A stretch of 64,000 bases of DNA from Flaccisagitta enflata. Its lineage: Eukaryota; Chaetognatha; Sagittoidea; Aphragmophora. Below are positions 22,803 to 33,335 of this stretch, piece by piece (position 1 is the stretch's first letter; every line of letters begins with the position of its first letter). A program made the position numbers and the translations under genes. The notes under the pieces were generated by a model. That model did not search any database and was not told where the DNA came from. It worked only from the letters and a program-made list of their open reading frames with translations. Where the stretch lies: NCBI GenBank assembly GCA_965153355.1, contig OZ231126.1:95542001-95606000 (forward strand), read 5' to 3'.

Positions 22803-25588
22803 TTAATCTTTGTCTTCAACATTAGCGGTTATGATACACTGAATCATTATGTGGGTTGATTTTGCGAACGTTACAATACTTTGATTTTCGTCAGTTATCA
22901 GAAATGTTATTTTCTGTAAAAGATCATTCGTTTCAAGCATTTGGTGATATGCTAGGTCGTGGTTAATGGAACAAAAAAATTTGGATGATAAAAAGGTTTC
23001 GTCAACAACTAGTGAAAATAAAATTCCGAAATCTTCATATCCTTTAATTTGGGGCCAAAGCACTTTCAAATTCGAAGATGAAAGAAGATTGCTTGAAATT
23101 CGTAATATTTTAGGGTGGAATCTGAAAAAGAGTTTTAAAAATGTTGTTTTAAAAGCTTAAAATTTGCCCTTCAGGTCCTTAAATCTGCCTTTTTGGGCAG
23201 CGGCCCTGAAGGGGCCGATGACCTATGCTTTCTCACATAGGGGAAATTTCTCCTCCTCCTCCTCCTCCTTCTTCTTCTCCGTCCCTCCCCCTCGAGGCCC
23301 TAATCCTAGTCTCGAGGCCCAAATCCCAGCCTTGAGGCTCAAATCCCAGCCTAAGGGATCAAATCTCAGTCTTGAGGCTCAAATCCCAGCCTCAAGGCTC
23401 AAACCAAAGCCTCAAAGCTTAAATCTCAGCCTCAAGGCTGAAATCCCAGCCCCAAGGCTCAAATCATAGTCTCGTGCCCCAAATCCTAGCCTCAAGGCTC
23501 AAATCCCAGCCTCCAAGCTAAAATCCCGGCCTTGAGGCTCAAAACCCAGCCTTGAGGCTAAAAACCCAGCCTCAGGGCTCAAATATCAGCCTTAAGGCCT
23601 CAAAATAGCCTCCAGGCTCTAATTCAATCCGTGAGGTTCGAATAAAAACAGCATAGGTCATCGGTCCCTTCGGGGCCGCTGCCCCTCTAACCACCTCACA
23701 CACACAAACATTCACATAGGGGCAACGGGTACCGCTACCATCTAACGCTTTTGCGACTATTGGACATCGGCATAAAACAAGGCTGGATACACGGTGACCT
23801 GGTTGTGGATTATTTGGCGGGTGTGGTAATACAAAACCGCTTGCAATTCTGAAAATGTGACCGACGGACGGACGGGCCGAGCGGGACGGTAAGGTCTAGA
23901 GTCGTGTGTCCGTGTGTCCGTGTGTCCGTGTGTTGTGTCTGTGTGTCCGTGTGTCCGTGTGTCTGTGTGTCCATGTTTCTGTGTGTCCGTGTGTCTGTGT
24001 ATTCGTGTGTCTGTCTGTCTGTGTGTCTGTGTGTTTGTGTGTCGTGTCTGTGCGTCCGTGTGTCCGTGTATCTGTGTGTCCGTGTGTCTGTGTGTCTGTG
24101 TATTCGTGTGTCTGTGTGTCTGTGTGTTTGTGTGTCTGTGTGTCTGGACGGATTAAGCGGGACGGTAAGGTGTGTGTCCATTTGTCTGTGTGTGTGTGTG
24201 TTTTGTGTGTGTCTGTGTCTGTGTGTCTGTGTATCTGTGTGTCTGTGTGTCTGTGTGTCTGTGTGTCCGTGTGTCTGTGTGATTAGTTACCTGATGGGAC
24301 CGTGAAGTCTTTGATTTTCGGCCAAGATGTGGTTAGTTAGTTGTGGTTTGAGTCTGGACGCGGCTGAACAGTCACTTTTGTGTCCTAGCGGGCCGATTCT
24401 TAGTCTGTTTTGGTCGTCGGTCTGTAAACCTCCCAAGGTATAAGTAGTCTTGGGGCCGAATAATATTTGGATTGATGATTCATCGGGAGGCAAAAAGGAG
24501 GTATTTGCTATCTCAAAACGTACTTTTGCGCTTGTGTCATCTAGTTTGAGTTTGACTAAGTCTGTGTGAAAAATGGATGTGTTGAAGTTGTGTGTCCGTT
24601 TTTGGCTTTGAAGTAGAAGTAGTTGTTGTAACGTGAGTCCTTGTTTGATTAAGTTGTCGTTTGATGCCCGGTGTAATGCTATATTAGTTTTATGCGTGGC
24701 ACTTGGATGATCGAGATCCCATTCTAGGATATTAATAATGTAGTCATGAATGTTTGTCGTCATCGCGAGACCTAATGCCTTTCTCGAGTTGTTGTCTGTA
24801 GTAAGATCGATTCCATGAAATTGTTCAATATTTAAAGTGGTAAAAATGTGATTATCTAACATATTTTTTCTTTCATTCAAGTCTAAAAGATATTCTGACT
24901 TTGATAGCACGGTGCTCTCTAGTGTTTCATCAAAGGTAGATACAAGACTGATGAAATTGGCCGTTAGTTTGCTCTCTTCTATAGTTGCCTGTCCTGTCAG
25001 AACTGCTTCAAGCTGTCTTCTCGTAAATAATGTAATATTTATGTAATGTAATAAGACTGTTAGTTCTTCTTTAGACAGGCTGATTTTATTGTCTGGTGAA
25101 ATATTGTCAAATATGTTGTCTTTGAATAAGTTCATATCAAAGAAATTCAGAGATAGCCGGAAGATGAGATAGCTAGTCAGGTTTTCGTCTAGAAGTTCAT
25201 TGATAAAAGTTAAGCATTCTTGGTTGCTGGTGGCTGAAAAATCTGACATAGTTATTTTAAATGGTTTATCATTCCATTCTGTGATTGATTCTGAAGTGAT
25301 AATGTGGTTACTGTCGTTTATTTTTGGTGGGATTGTCATTTTAATTTCTATATGTTCAGTACTAAGAAATGCAAGAGCTGGTGAATCAATAGATAGTTGG
25401 CGAAGTGCGATTTTTGCTGTTTTAGATTTTAAGAAAATTAATGGTATTAAATCTAAATTGAGTATATTCTCAAAATGACTTGCGCTTGAATGAGTGTGAT
25501 CATCTGTTAAGTTTTTTTCAATTTCATGGTTGCTTAAGAATATTTCAAAACTGTCAAACTGTGTCTCTAAATTTCTTGAGAATGCCAT
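22803..25588 (-). CDS. mCP: Minor capsid (penton-like) protein, two exons
   Basis: Exons 25588-24291 and 23121-22803 give 538 residues; donor AG/GTAACT and acceptor TTTTTCAG/A keep the frame (phase 2). Supporting pattern: N-terminal FEIFLSN, a later [10 protein letters not shown] strand where Polinton minor capsids have a 'W-x-V-x-L-x-E-I' strand, and a C-terminal exon with [11 protein letters not shown] and KITFLITDE, like the 'I-x-I-x-I-x-D-x-x-G' end of penton-type proteins. Its place between integrase and MCP also fits. The 1.17-kb intron holds a TIR element and a HINE with its own microsatellite. Identification is by pattern and context, weaker than for polB or integrase. Confidence 0.68.
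23195..23694. mobile_element. TIR element carrying a 21-bp minisatellite
   Basis: TIRs of about 35 bp (GGGCAGCGGCCC(T/C)GAAGGG... inverse at 23660-23694) enclose about 16 degenerate copies of CTCAAATCCCAGCCTCAAGG. No ORF of its own. It lies within the mCP intron. Confidence 0.82.
23775..23910 (-). mobile_element. HINE-like element
   Basis: AAACAAGGCTGGATACACGG start and GACGGACGGACGGGC microsatellite. The terminal hairpin is replaced by the adjoining TGTGTCCG repeat. In the mCP intron. Confidence 0.65.
23900..24280. repeat. (TGTGTCYG)n minisatellite
   Basis: Eight-base unit TGTGTCCG/TGTGTCTG about 45 times, with a GACGGATTAAGCGGGACGG interruption at 24147. It appears to have grown out of the end of the neighbouring HINE. 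Cys/Val and Thr/His frames are artefacts. Confidence 0.92.
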
Positions 25589-25608
25589 GATTAAAAATAT
25601 CTGGAAAA

Positions 25609-27330
25609 TTAAAGAACATATGATATGTTATTTTTGTCTTGGAAAAATGAGCTGTATTCTAGTATGTCATTGCCATAAATTTTCTTAAAAAAAAGTAAAT
25701 CTTTAGCATCTACAAGTTCTTGATTTCCATTTTTCATAATTCTGTATTTTATCTCATGGTGCGATGGGATTTTGTTTAAGGATCTTAAATAGGAGTTTGT
25801 GTGCTCAATATCTAAAACTTTTATTTTTGACATTGGTGACTGATTTCCTGATGTCAATATGGGGTAAGAATAAGTCATTTTCAATAGCTGGTAGCTATAG
25901 AACGTTTTATTTGGGAATTCTTTGATTTTATACACTATTGGCCACTCTTTGCAGTCGTAATCAGAAACTTCATAAATGGAATCAGACCATAGGCTGTTAT
26001 AAATAGGGTTTTTTTTTCTGAATATGTTTTGTTTTAGTTTTATCTTGACTTTTGAGCCTACGCCTATTTTTTGTGCTGTTGGTGTTCTCCTGAATAAGTT
26101 CATTGATCTTGTTTGATGTAATGCGTAGTTCATTTGATTCAGTTTTGCAACAGTGGCGCTACAGTGGCTTGAAAAGTGTGCTAAATATGGTGGCATAGAA
26201 TGAATTCCTCGATTTGGGCTAACGTTCATCAGAAATTGGACTAACTTTATGATAGATGTGTAATCTGCTGTCCTCAGAGATAGTAATAGTTTGAAGAAGT
26301 GATTTTTACAGGATCTTATTGCCCTAGAAAATGTAACAAATGTTACGGGTAGTTAATGATATTCTTGAGTTGATGACAATAGGTGACAGGATGATGGTGC
26401 GCGGGCAAAAAACGGGTGACAGGGTGACGGTGCGGTCAGACTCTTTGCGTGTGACTAAAAATGTGTCTTTTGTTTAATTGATAAGAACATGCATATGCGT
26501 AAGCGCGCCCTGTTGGTATTTGCTTTATAACCGTTAGTCATAACAAAAGACAAAAAAAAACTGGCAGTTTGGTTTGTTTGTAAGAGTGCTGTGTGTTTGT
26601 TTGTTTGTTTGTTTGTTTACCTTTCACAAATCGCCACTTTCCTATGTTCTCCCAGTTGGGTATTGTAGCACCTTATTTGGTATTTATTTTTGATGTAATG
26701 TTTAAAATCTTGACCGAATTCTCCTATAGGTGATTAAGTTGAGATTTTTTAGTAAAACAGAATACAAAATATGAAATGAACGAGCGTGCAAGTTACTGAG
26801 CGAGCGAGGTTGCGAGCGAGTGTTGTGCGCGAGTGTTTACCTCCGCGATCTGAGCAGAATAGTCTGTAGCTATTTTGATATTGTTCATTCCCAGTGAAAA
26901 AGGCGATTGCCTTGTCAAACTGAATCTTTATTTGTTCTGTAGTTTTGTTTGGAATAAATGCTAAGTAAAGTAATCGACTGAATGCGTCCTGAATAATGAA
27001 AAGAATCCTGTGTGTCTTGTTTTTTGTTGCATTGTTGTCTACATTTAAATTGCGTATGAATGCGATATCGCTTAATAAGCAATGTTTCTCAGAGTGAGTT
27101 ACCCAGATTCTGTTACTAATTTTCCTCTTTCGTCCAGATAATTCATTTCGCTCCTTTAGTCTGCTCAAGGCCTCGATTTGCATTTGGTGGTCTCTTATAT
27201 TTTGGTATGTAGCTGGATATAAAGTTGCTGACCGTTTTGCCTCATTGTAAATTCTATTTAGGTCTGTGGACATGAAAAGCTCTGAATCTGAGTCTAAAAA
27301 TGCATTTAAAAATGTTTGTGGGTTTTCCAT
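25609..27330 (-). CDS. INT: rve-family DD35E integrase, three exons
   Basis: Exons 27330-26841, 26723-26621, 26323-25609 (435 residues) with phases 1 and 2 consistent. Donors are GTAAAC in both introns; acceptors are CCTATAG and TTTCTAG. The core fold is clear: first Asp in LSDIAF, a Phe-rich strand (FIIQDAFSRLLYL), second Asp in CSDRGG at the end of exon 1, and Glu in ICER at the end of exon 2, exactly 36 positions later (35 between). Exon 3 starts the helix LVQFLMNVSPNRG, as in retroviral and Polinton integrases. It would join the element's ends to host DNA. Intron 2 holds a HINE remnant with TGACAGGGTGACGG. Confidence 0.92.
26365..26460 (-). mobile_element. HINE fragment in INT intron 2
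   Basis: GACAGGATGATGGTGCGCGGGCAAAAAACGGG, GGTCAGACTCTTTGCGTGTGACTAAAA: diverged terminal part of a HINE. Confidence 0.4.
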
Positions 27331-27359
27331 TTTGCCTAATAAAAAAGCAAAAACATGTG

Positions 27360-27954
27360 TTATGATGCCAATGACCTTATTTTATTTGACAAAATTTTGT
27401 GAGAAGGGAAAATCTTTGTATTTTTCAAAAGCTTTGAAATGAGAAGTTTTTCATTTGGGGAGAAATTTTTCGGTGTTATGTTAGACCTTATCAATAGTTG
27501 GAATAGTTTTAATGTTGATAAGCTAAGAGCTGGAATCAGTTTTTTGTATAAAATTGATGTTTTTGTTGGCGTGTGAAGAATAGTCTTATTTTTTTGAAAT
27601 ATGAAGTTTTTGCTTGATGAAAGCAGGTTATAAATTCTCTTTGAAAAAAAGTCTAAATTACTTATTTGTGTCTTACTTATTGGTACTTTATGCTTTTTAA
27701 AGACATTTAAAATTTCGCGTTTAGCTCGTTCGATATGTGTCTTCAAGTTGCTGTTAGTGTCTTCTTCTTCTTCTTCTTCTTCTTCTTCTTCTTCTTCTTC
27801 TTCTTCTTCTTCTTCTTCTTCTTCTTCTTCTTCTTCTTCTTCTTCTTCTTCTTCTTCTTCCTCCTCTTCTTCTTCTTCCTGACTTTCTGTTTCTATATCT
27901 GAGTCTGTCTTTCTGTCTTCTTCTTCTTCTTCTTCTTCTTCTTCTTCTTCTTCT

Positions 27955-27989
<35 letters not shown>

Positions 27990-28631
27990 TTTTTCCTTCT
28001 CTATTTTTTCTTTTTTTTTCTCTTTTTTAAGTTTTTCTTTTTTCTTTTCGTTGGTTGTTGTGTCTTTTGTTTCTGATTGTCTGTTAGCTTTTGTTTTTGT
28101 TTTTGTCGTTGTGTTTGTTTTGGTGCTGTCGTTACCACCGCCTTTCAACAGTTTTTTTTTTTCTGGGTTATCCAGTTGTTCCCTAGTAACTGCCAATGCT
28201 TCTGCCTTGTTATGGTTATAGATAATACTTATTATCTTCTCTGATCTACTTTGACATGACAATGACTCGTCATCTAGAAGTCTTTGTATTTGTTTTCTGA
28301 GTAGTAGATCGTCATTGGTAGTTGTTTTGTTTATTTGGTGTTCGTTTGTTTGTGGGGGTATTCCTCCGCCGTCGTCACTATCCATTGGAATATCTTGGTT
28401 GTTATTCTCTATTGGTTTTGACTTACTCATGTCACTTGTTGTTTCTGTTGTGTTGGTCGTAGCTTTTGTGTTTATTGAGTTATTAGCTGTTCTTACAGCT
28501 AAATTGGCTAATTTCATGAAATCGAGTTCGTGAATAATAAATTTTCGGAATAGTAACGAGCTGTCTTTTAATTTGTTTTGTGCGACATCGTTTTGTATTA
28601 ATTTTAAACGCTCACTGTCTGACTGTGTCAT
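27360..28631 (-). CDS. Acidic protein with two long Glu tracts, unidentified
   Basis: A 423-residue frame, ATG to stop, 29 bases upstream of the integrase ATG. Start MTQSDSERLKLIQNDVAQNK; a Thr/Asn-rich part; a Lys/Glu-rich part; two Glu tracts from CTT/TTC microsatellites (27760-27880, 27918-27990); then a well-mixed C-terminal part of about 130 residues, rich in Lys, Leu and Ser and likely helical. The non-repetitive ends and the tight spacing argue that it is a real gene whose middle expanded with the microsatellites. Function unknown; no conserved motif seen. Confidence 0.55.
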
Positions 28632-28869
28632 GGTTTACATTTTGAAGAAGAAATTATCGTGATAACGATGATTCTTGTGAAAGCTGTGATATTAAGCAAT
28701 TAACCGATGCGAAAGAAAATCATTCTCGGGCGTCACAAAAAAGTAATGTTAAAAAGCATACTTCAGGAATTTTGATTATGAAATTGTGTGTAACAAATAT
28801 TGCGAAACATTCGATCGTGAGCGAGAGATGACGACATTATCTAAGATTAGAAGCCTATGCGGTCTCTTG

Positions 28870-29003
28870 TTGATTTTCTATGCTTCTTTCTTTTTTCTTT
28901 CTTTCTTTCTTTCTTTTTCTTTTTTCTTTTCCTTCCTTCCTGCTTCTTTCTTTCTTTCTTCTTCTTCTTTCTTTCTTCTTCTTCTTCTTTCTTTCTTTCT
29001 TTT

Positions 29004-29040
<37 letters not shown>

Positions 29041-29270
29041 TTTCTTCTTTCTTCTTCTCTTCTTTCTTTCTTTCTTTCTTTCTTTCTTCTTTTTCTTCTT
29101 CTTTCTTCTTTTCTTCTTTCTTTTCTTCTTCTTTTCTTTCTTCTTTCTTTTTTTCTTTCTTTTCTTTCTTCTTTTCTTCTTTCTTTCTATTTTCCTTTCT
29201 TCTCTTCTCTTTCTTTTTCTTTCTTTCTTTCTTCTTCTTTTTTTCTTTTTTTTTCTTTCAGCCTTTCTTT
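28870..29270. repeat. (CTTT)n/(CTT)n tract
   Basis: 400 bp of interrupted CTTT and CTT repeats between the acidic-protein gene and the last exon of the unknown spliced gene. Phe/Ser/Leu frames here are artefacts. Confidence 0.95.
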
Positions 29271-29290
29271 CTTTTATTCTTTTTCTTTCT

Positions 29291-30987
29291 TTATTCGTTT
29301 TCATTCGTGTTTTTCGTTTTTTCAGCCAAGGCTTTTCTTTTTTTGGCTCTTTCCAAGAGCTTAAGCTTGAAGGAGGAGACTGAGTTGTTGGAACTCAGTG
29401 TTGCAGCTTTCGGAGTGGTTGTTGCTATTCCTCGAACCATCGCGATGGGGTCAATGGGGTTTGACCGCCATTGTTTCTCTCGCACGAGTTCAGGAATAGT
29501 CTTCCCTTTGTACTCCGACCAAATTTTGCCGAATCTTCAGTGTGGTGTTGAGAGGGGGGGGGGGGGTAAGATGGGGCAAGTTTTGGGGGGTAAAGACGGG
29601 CAAGGAGGTAAAGAAAGTGGGTGGGTGCGTGGGCAGGTGGGTCGGGGCAAATAAAAATGGGAAAGTTTAGTAATCATGATTGATACGTTGCTATTAGTTG
29701 GGGCAGGTGGGCAGGAGCTTGTGCTAACGGGCTGTCGGGCAAACGGATTGAGTGCTTGCGGCTAAAAATAGCTAAATGTAGGCACAAATGGATTCAGCGG
29801 ATGTTTGGACTAGATAGTTCTTATAGAGTCGTTTTATATTCGATTTGATTTTGTGTTAACTGTTGGTATTAGTGTTTTGTTAATCTGTGTTAGTGCGAAA
29901 GCTGTTAATGGTATTATCGTTTACCTTGTGGAAATTGGGTGGGGAAAAATAAGCATGGTTTATTGATGAAATTATCATGAATCTCGTGGTGACAGTTGGC
30001 TGATTTTACCTGTGTTGTTCGTCGACGGTTTCCCAGTAGTTAGGGCTTTTGCACAGTATGCAGGATTTGTTGTCTTCTTGATGGCCTTCTTGGTGGTCTT
30101 CAGTGAGAGTAAGAAACTTGAGCACAGCGAAGTTGACACTGTGGAAAAGATGTTGTGGTTTTAATAGCATGGCTGAAAATATGGCAAATTCATTTGTGGG
30201 CAAGTGGGTGGAGCAGTAAGGCAATGCACTCACTCGTCGTCTTGGTTGGCGTGCGTAGTTTCCGGTTTCTGAAATTCCTTGTAATATTGTGTTTCGTTTG
30301 CCCACAATTCGTCGTCGGAATCGAAATCGGCTACTGATTGGGAAGGTTCTACTTCGTTTGAGACGATCGTGTTGCCGACTGCCTGCTGTTCGTTCTTGTA
30401 GACTTCGACGTCTTCGTATCCTCGGCGGGTTGGTGGTTGTAGCGTTATTCCGCTGGAGAGAGAGAGAATTATTAGTCGCATGCCACGCGACTCTACACTC
30501 CGCTTTGTCGGTCCGTTTGTCTGTCTGTCCGTCTGTCGGTCTGTCCGTCCGTCGGTCCGTTCGTCACACTTTACTTTTTGGGTTTTTGTGGTTTTCGGCC
30601 TCACTGCTCCTGCCCAAAAGGTTTGGTGACCTCAATTATGGCCTCTGCCCATCTGCACGCGACTGGGGTAGCCGTGTATCCGGCCCTGTATACAGTGGAG
30701 CCTCGTTACTTACTTGATGATGGTTTCGAATCCAGTCAGAAGGGTCTTTATCCCGGTCCCTAAGGCGATGGGGTTTGGATTTGAGGAGTAGGCCGGCTTG
30801 TACTTGTATGGAGAATCCTCGTTGGGGGGCTTTTCCAGTTGGCGCAAAGTGGCGTAAAATCCTGTGCGAATCCCGACTTTGTTGCTTATTTCGTATGTGA
30901 TGGAGAATCCGTAAATGGATGAGCCGATTCTGTAACATGGTGTTTAATAGAGAGATATGATATACAGCTAAAACAGGTTTCGATTGA

Positions 30988-31065
<78 letters not shown>

Positions 31066-32710
31066 CAGTAACAATAAGAACAAGGTTATATACATGAAAT
31101 CATACATGGGGGTGATACTAAGCAGCATATACAAAATCTTACCGGGTAGTGCCAATGCACCAGTCTTTGACCAAATCCAATAAATCCGATTCGTTGGCTG
31201 GAGTACCGTCTGCTAGTACTTCGATGGATTGAAGTTTTTTCTCGATGTTCCTCATTGCCCATATGAGCATTTTACCTGAGAGTGGGGGGTAATGGTGAAA
31301 GAACAAGGATGGATACTCGGCTAATACTGGTTGTGGGCGGTTGGGGGAAAATGCGTGTTCATGGACGGACCGACAAAGTGATGGGTGGGCAAAATGCCTT
31401 AGAGTTGTGAGTCTGCAATTAACAAAGCTGGATACACGGCCACCAGTTGCGGACGGGTGGGCTCGAGCGGAATTGCGCGTTTTAACACTTTTTGACTCAT
31501 GCTCACCGACGGACCGACCGACCGACGGACCGACGGACCGATGGACGGACGGACAAAGCCTCTTATAGAGTTGTGTGTCCGCAACTAAAAAGAAAACAAA
31601 AGGTGGATACACGGCTATCCCAGTCGCGTGTGGATGGGCAGGGGCTATAATTAAGGTTGCTCTGTCATTTGGGGGAGCAGTGAGGCCGAAACTGGCAAAA
31701 AAAAACTCGAAGTAAAGTGTGACGGACGGACAAAGCGGACGGGCCGATGGGGTGTAGAGTCTTATAGCATGCGACTAAAAGCATACCAAAAAGTAGAGAA
31801 AAGCATACTGAAGAGAAAGGCATACTGAAAAGAAAAGCATACCAAAGAGAAAAGCATATTAAAGAGAAAAGCATACCGACGTCGGCGGTAAGAATGGTCA
31901 CTAAGTCTTTCACATTTATGCGCCAGTTGACGATTGGGCAATCTTGGACGGTAAAATCCTATGAGAAGATAAGAAATGTTGCATGTGCAAGTGTGTGCGT
32001 GCATGTGTGTTGCGTGTGCGTGTGTCTGTGTGTCTGTGTGTCTGTGTGTGGTTATCAGGGTGTTTGGACTGGAGGTGTATGTGTAAAACAAGGCTGGATA
32101 CACGGCCAATATCAGTCGCGGACGGACGGGTGGGTGGACGGACGGACAAAGCCTCTTATAGAGTCGCCTGTCTACGACTAAAAAGCTTAAAATGTCAGAG
32201 TGTAGAGTCGTGATTATAAACTTACTCCGGGCGTTTGCATTTTGGATGGGCTTAACCTACGGAATTCGCAGATGGAAGGATCTTGAGGCGCCGTGTTGAA
32301 GAGGATAATTCTTGGTTTGGGGTAGGGGGGGGGGGGACGATTGGATGATTGGGGTTGGAAAATAAATAGGAAAAGTATTAAAAGATGTGAAATGGTTAGT
32401 TGATGTATACATGCTGATACCTTTACGCCGAGAGAGTGAGTAAACACGACTAAAAGTATTGTTAAGAAATAAGTTGTGCTAACAAATTACAATACTGATA
32501 CGAGTTTGAAGGGATGCTGGGATTGAGGTGATGTTTTGTGAACATGCTTTGATAAACTAATTTGAAATTTGTAGTTTTAAACCACCTGTCATTAGCAATT
32601 TGTACTGCTTGGTCATCTGGTGTTTCAATCAAATGACGCGAAAATCGTTGTGTGTTCTGTTGGTGGGCAGATGTTGTCTCAGATGACACGAACATCTTTG
32701 AACACGCCAT
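29291..32710 (-). CDS. Unidentified element protein, eight exons
   Basis: Not recognised. Exons by eye: 32710-32496, 32310-32226, 31958-31877, 31275-31143, 30929-30714, 30452-30234, 30138-30010, 29534-29291; total 1323 nt (440 residues), and all seven junction phases agree. ATG 32710 follows the polB stop by about 100 bases. Features: an N-terminal soluble part, NVKDLVTILTADVG, KDWCIGTTR, IGSSIYGFSITYEISN (strand-like), an acidic stretch with SDDELW, a CILC pair in the seventh exon and a Lys/Arg-rich tail (LLERAKKRKALAEK). No Walker A or transposase motif, so it is not the packaging ATPase. Codon use is more GC-rich than in polB or MCP. Five HINE pieces, an (AG)n and G-runs all fall in its introns. 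Confidence 0.6.
30473..30690 (+). mobile_element. HINE-like element, subfamily A
   Basis: TTAGTCGCATGCCACGCGACT start, GTCCGTCTGTCGG microsatellite, GTGTATCCGGCCCTGTA end. In an intron of the unknown gene, opposite strand. Confidence 0.78.
30987..31062. repeat. (AG)n in an intron of the unknown gene
   Basis: About 38 AG units between exons 4 and 5 of the gene at 29291-32710. Confidence 0.95.
31427..31588 (-). mobile_element. HINE-like element, subfamily B
   Basis: GCTGGATACACGGCCACCAG start, GACCGACCGACCGACGGACC microsatellite, CTTATAGAGTTGTGTGTCCG hairpin then AAAAA. In the same intron as the next copy, head-to-tail. Confidence 0.8.
31600..31785 (-). mobile_element. HINE-like element, subfamily A
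   Basis: GGTGGATACACGGCTATCCC start, CAGTCGCGTGTGGATGGGCA, GACGGACGGACAAAGCGG, ending in a hairpin remnant then CTAAAA. Confidence 0.75.
32088..32183 (-). mobile_element. HINE-like element, internally deleted
   Basis: 96-bp copy: left end AAACAAGGCTGGATACACGG joined directly to GACGGACGGGTGGGTGGACG and the right end (AGAGTCGCCTGTCTACGACT then AAAAA). The core is missing. Confidence 0.7.
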
Positions 32711-32812
32711 TTTACAGTAAGTGTGAAAAAGTTTTGAAAAATAGACAGAAAGCCTTGGAAAAATACAGAAATGAAAAGATGATACAGAGAAAAATACAGA
32801 AAAGACAAAGCA

Positions 32813-33284
32813 CTAGATAGTCTCATCTTCCTCTTCCATTTTCTTTAAGAACAGAGGTAGGGACCAATGACTATCGTTTTGTTGCATATTTTGTAAAAAA
32901 ATGCGTTTCGTCGTGCCCTTTGACAAAATAGAACGTTTGGTTTTTGTGATGAAAATGTCAAACATAAATTTCTTGAACGTGTAGATGTCAAGTTTTGTTG
33001 ATTCGTTGGTGTCAATCGTGCTTTTATAAGCTTGCACAGATAAAACTTCTTCTTGTCTTCGTTTTTGCAGGCCCTTCGCTTTAGATATGACCATGCAGTC
33101 TGGAAGCACATCATCTTCATCGTTGGAGCATTGGTTTGGTAATGTGAGATTGTCAATTCGTTTTGTTAGCAGGTATTGTTTGCTGGATGTTGAGTAGAAA
33201 CGTGATAATTGTTGGCCCACCTGAAGGTGGAGAGTGGTTGGTGTTGGTGGTAGGGGTGGTAAGCAGAGGGAGTATAGAATCAGT

Positions 33285-33335
<51 letters not shown>

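Noticed and set aside
23896-24286. CRISPR-like regular array
   Set aside because: Eukaryotic context; an 8-bp unit without unique spacers, so a minisatellite.
28786-29654. Phe/Ser/Leu 'membrane protein' frames over the CTTT tract
   Set aside because: Composition artefact. The real exon in this part is on the minus strand (29534-29291).
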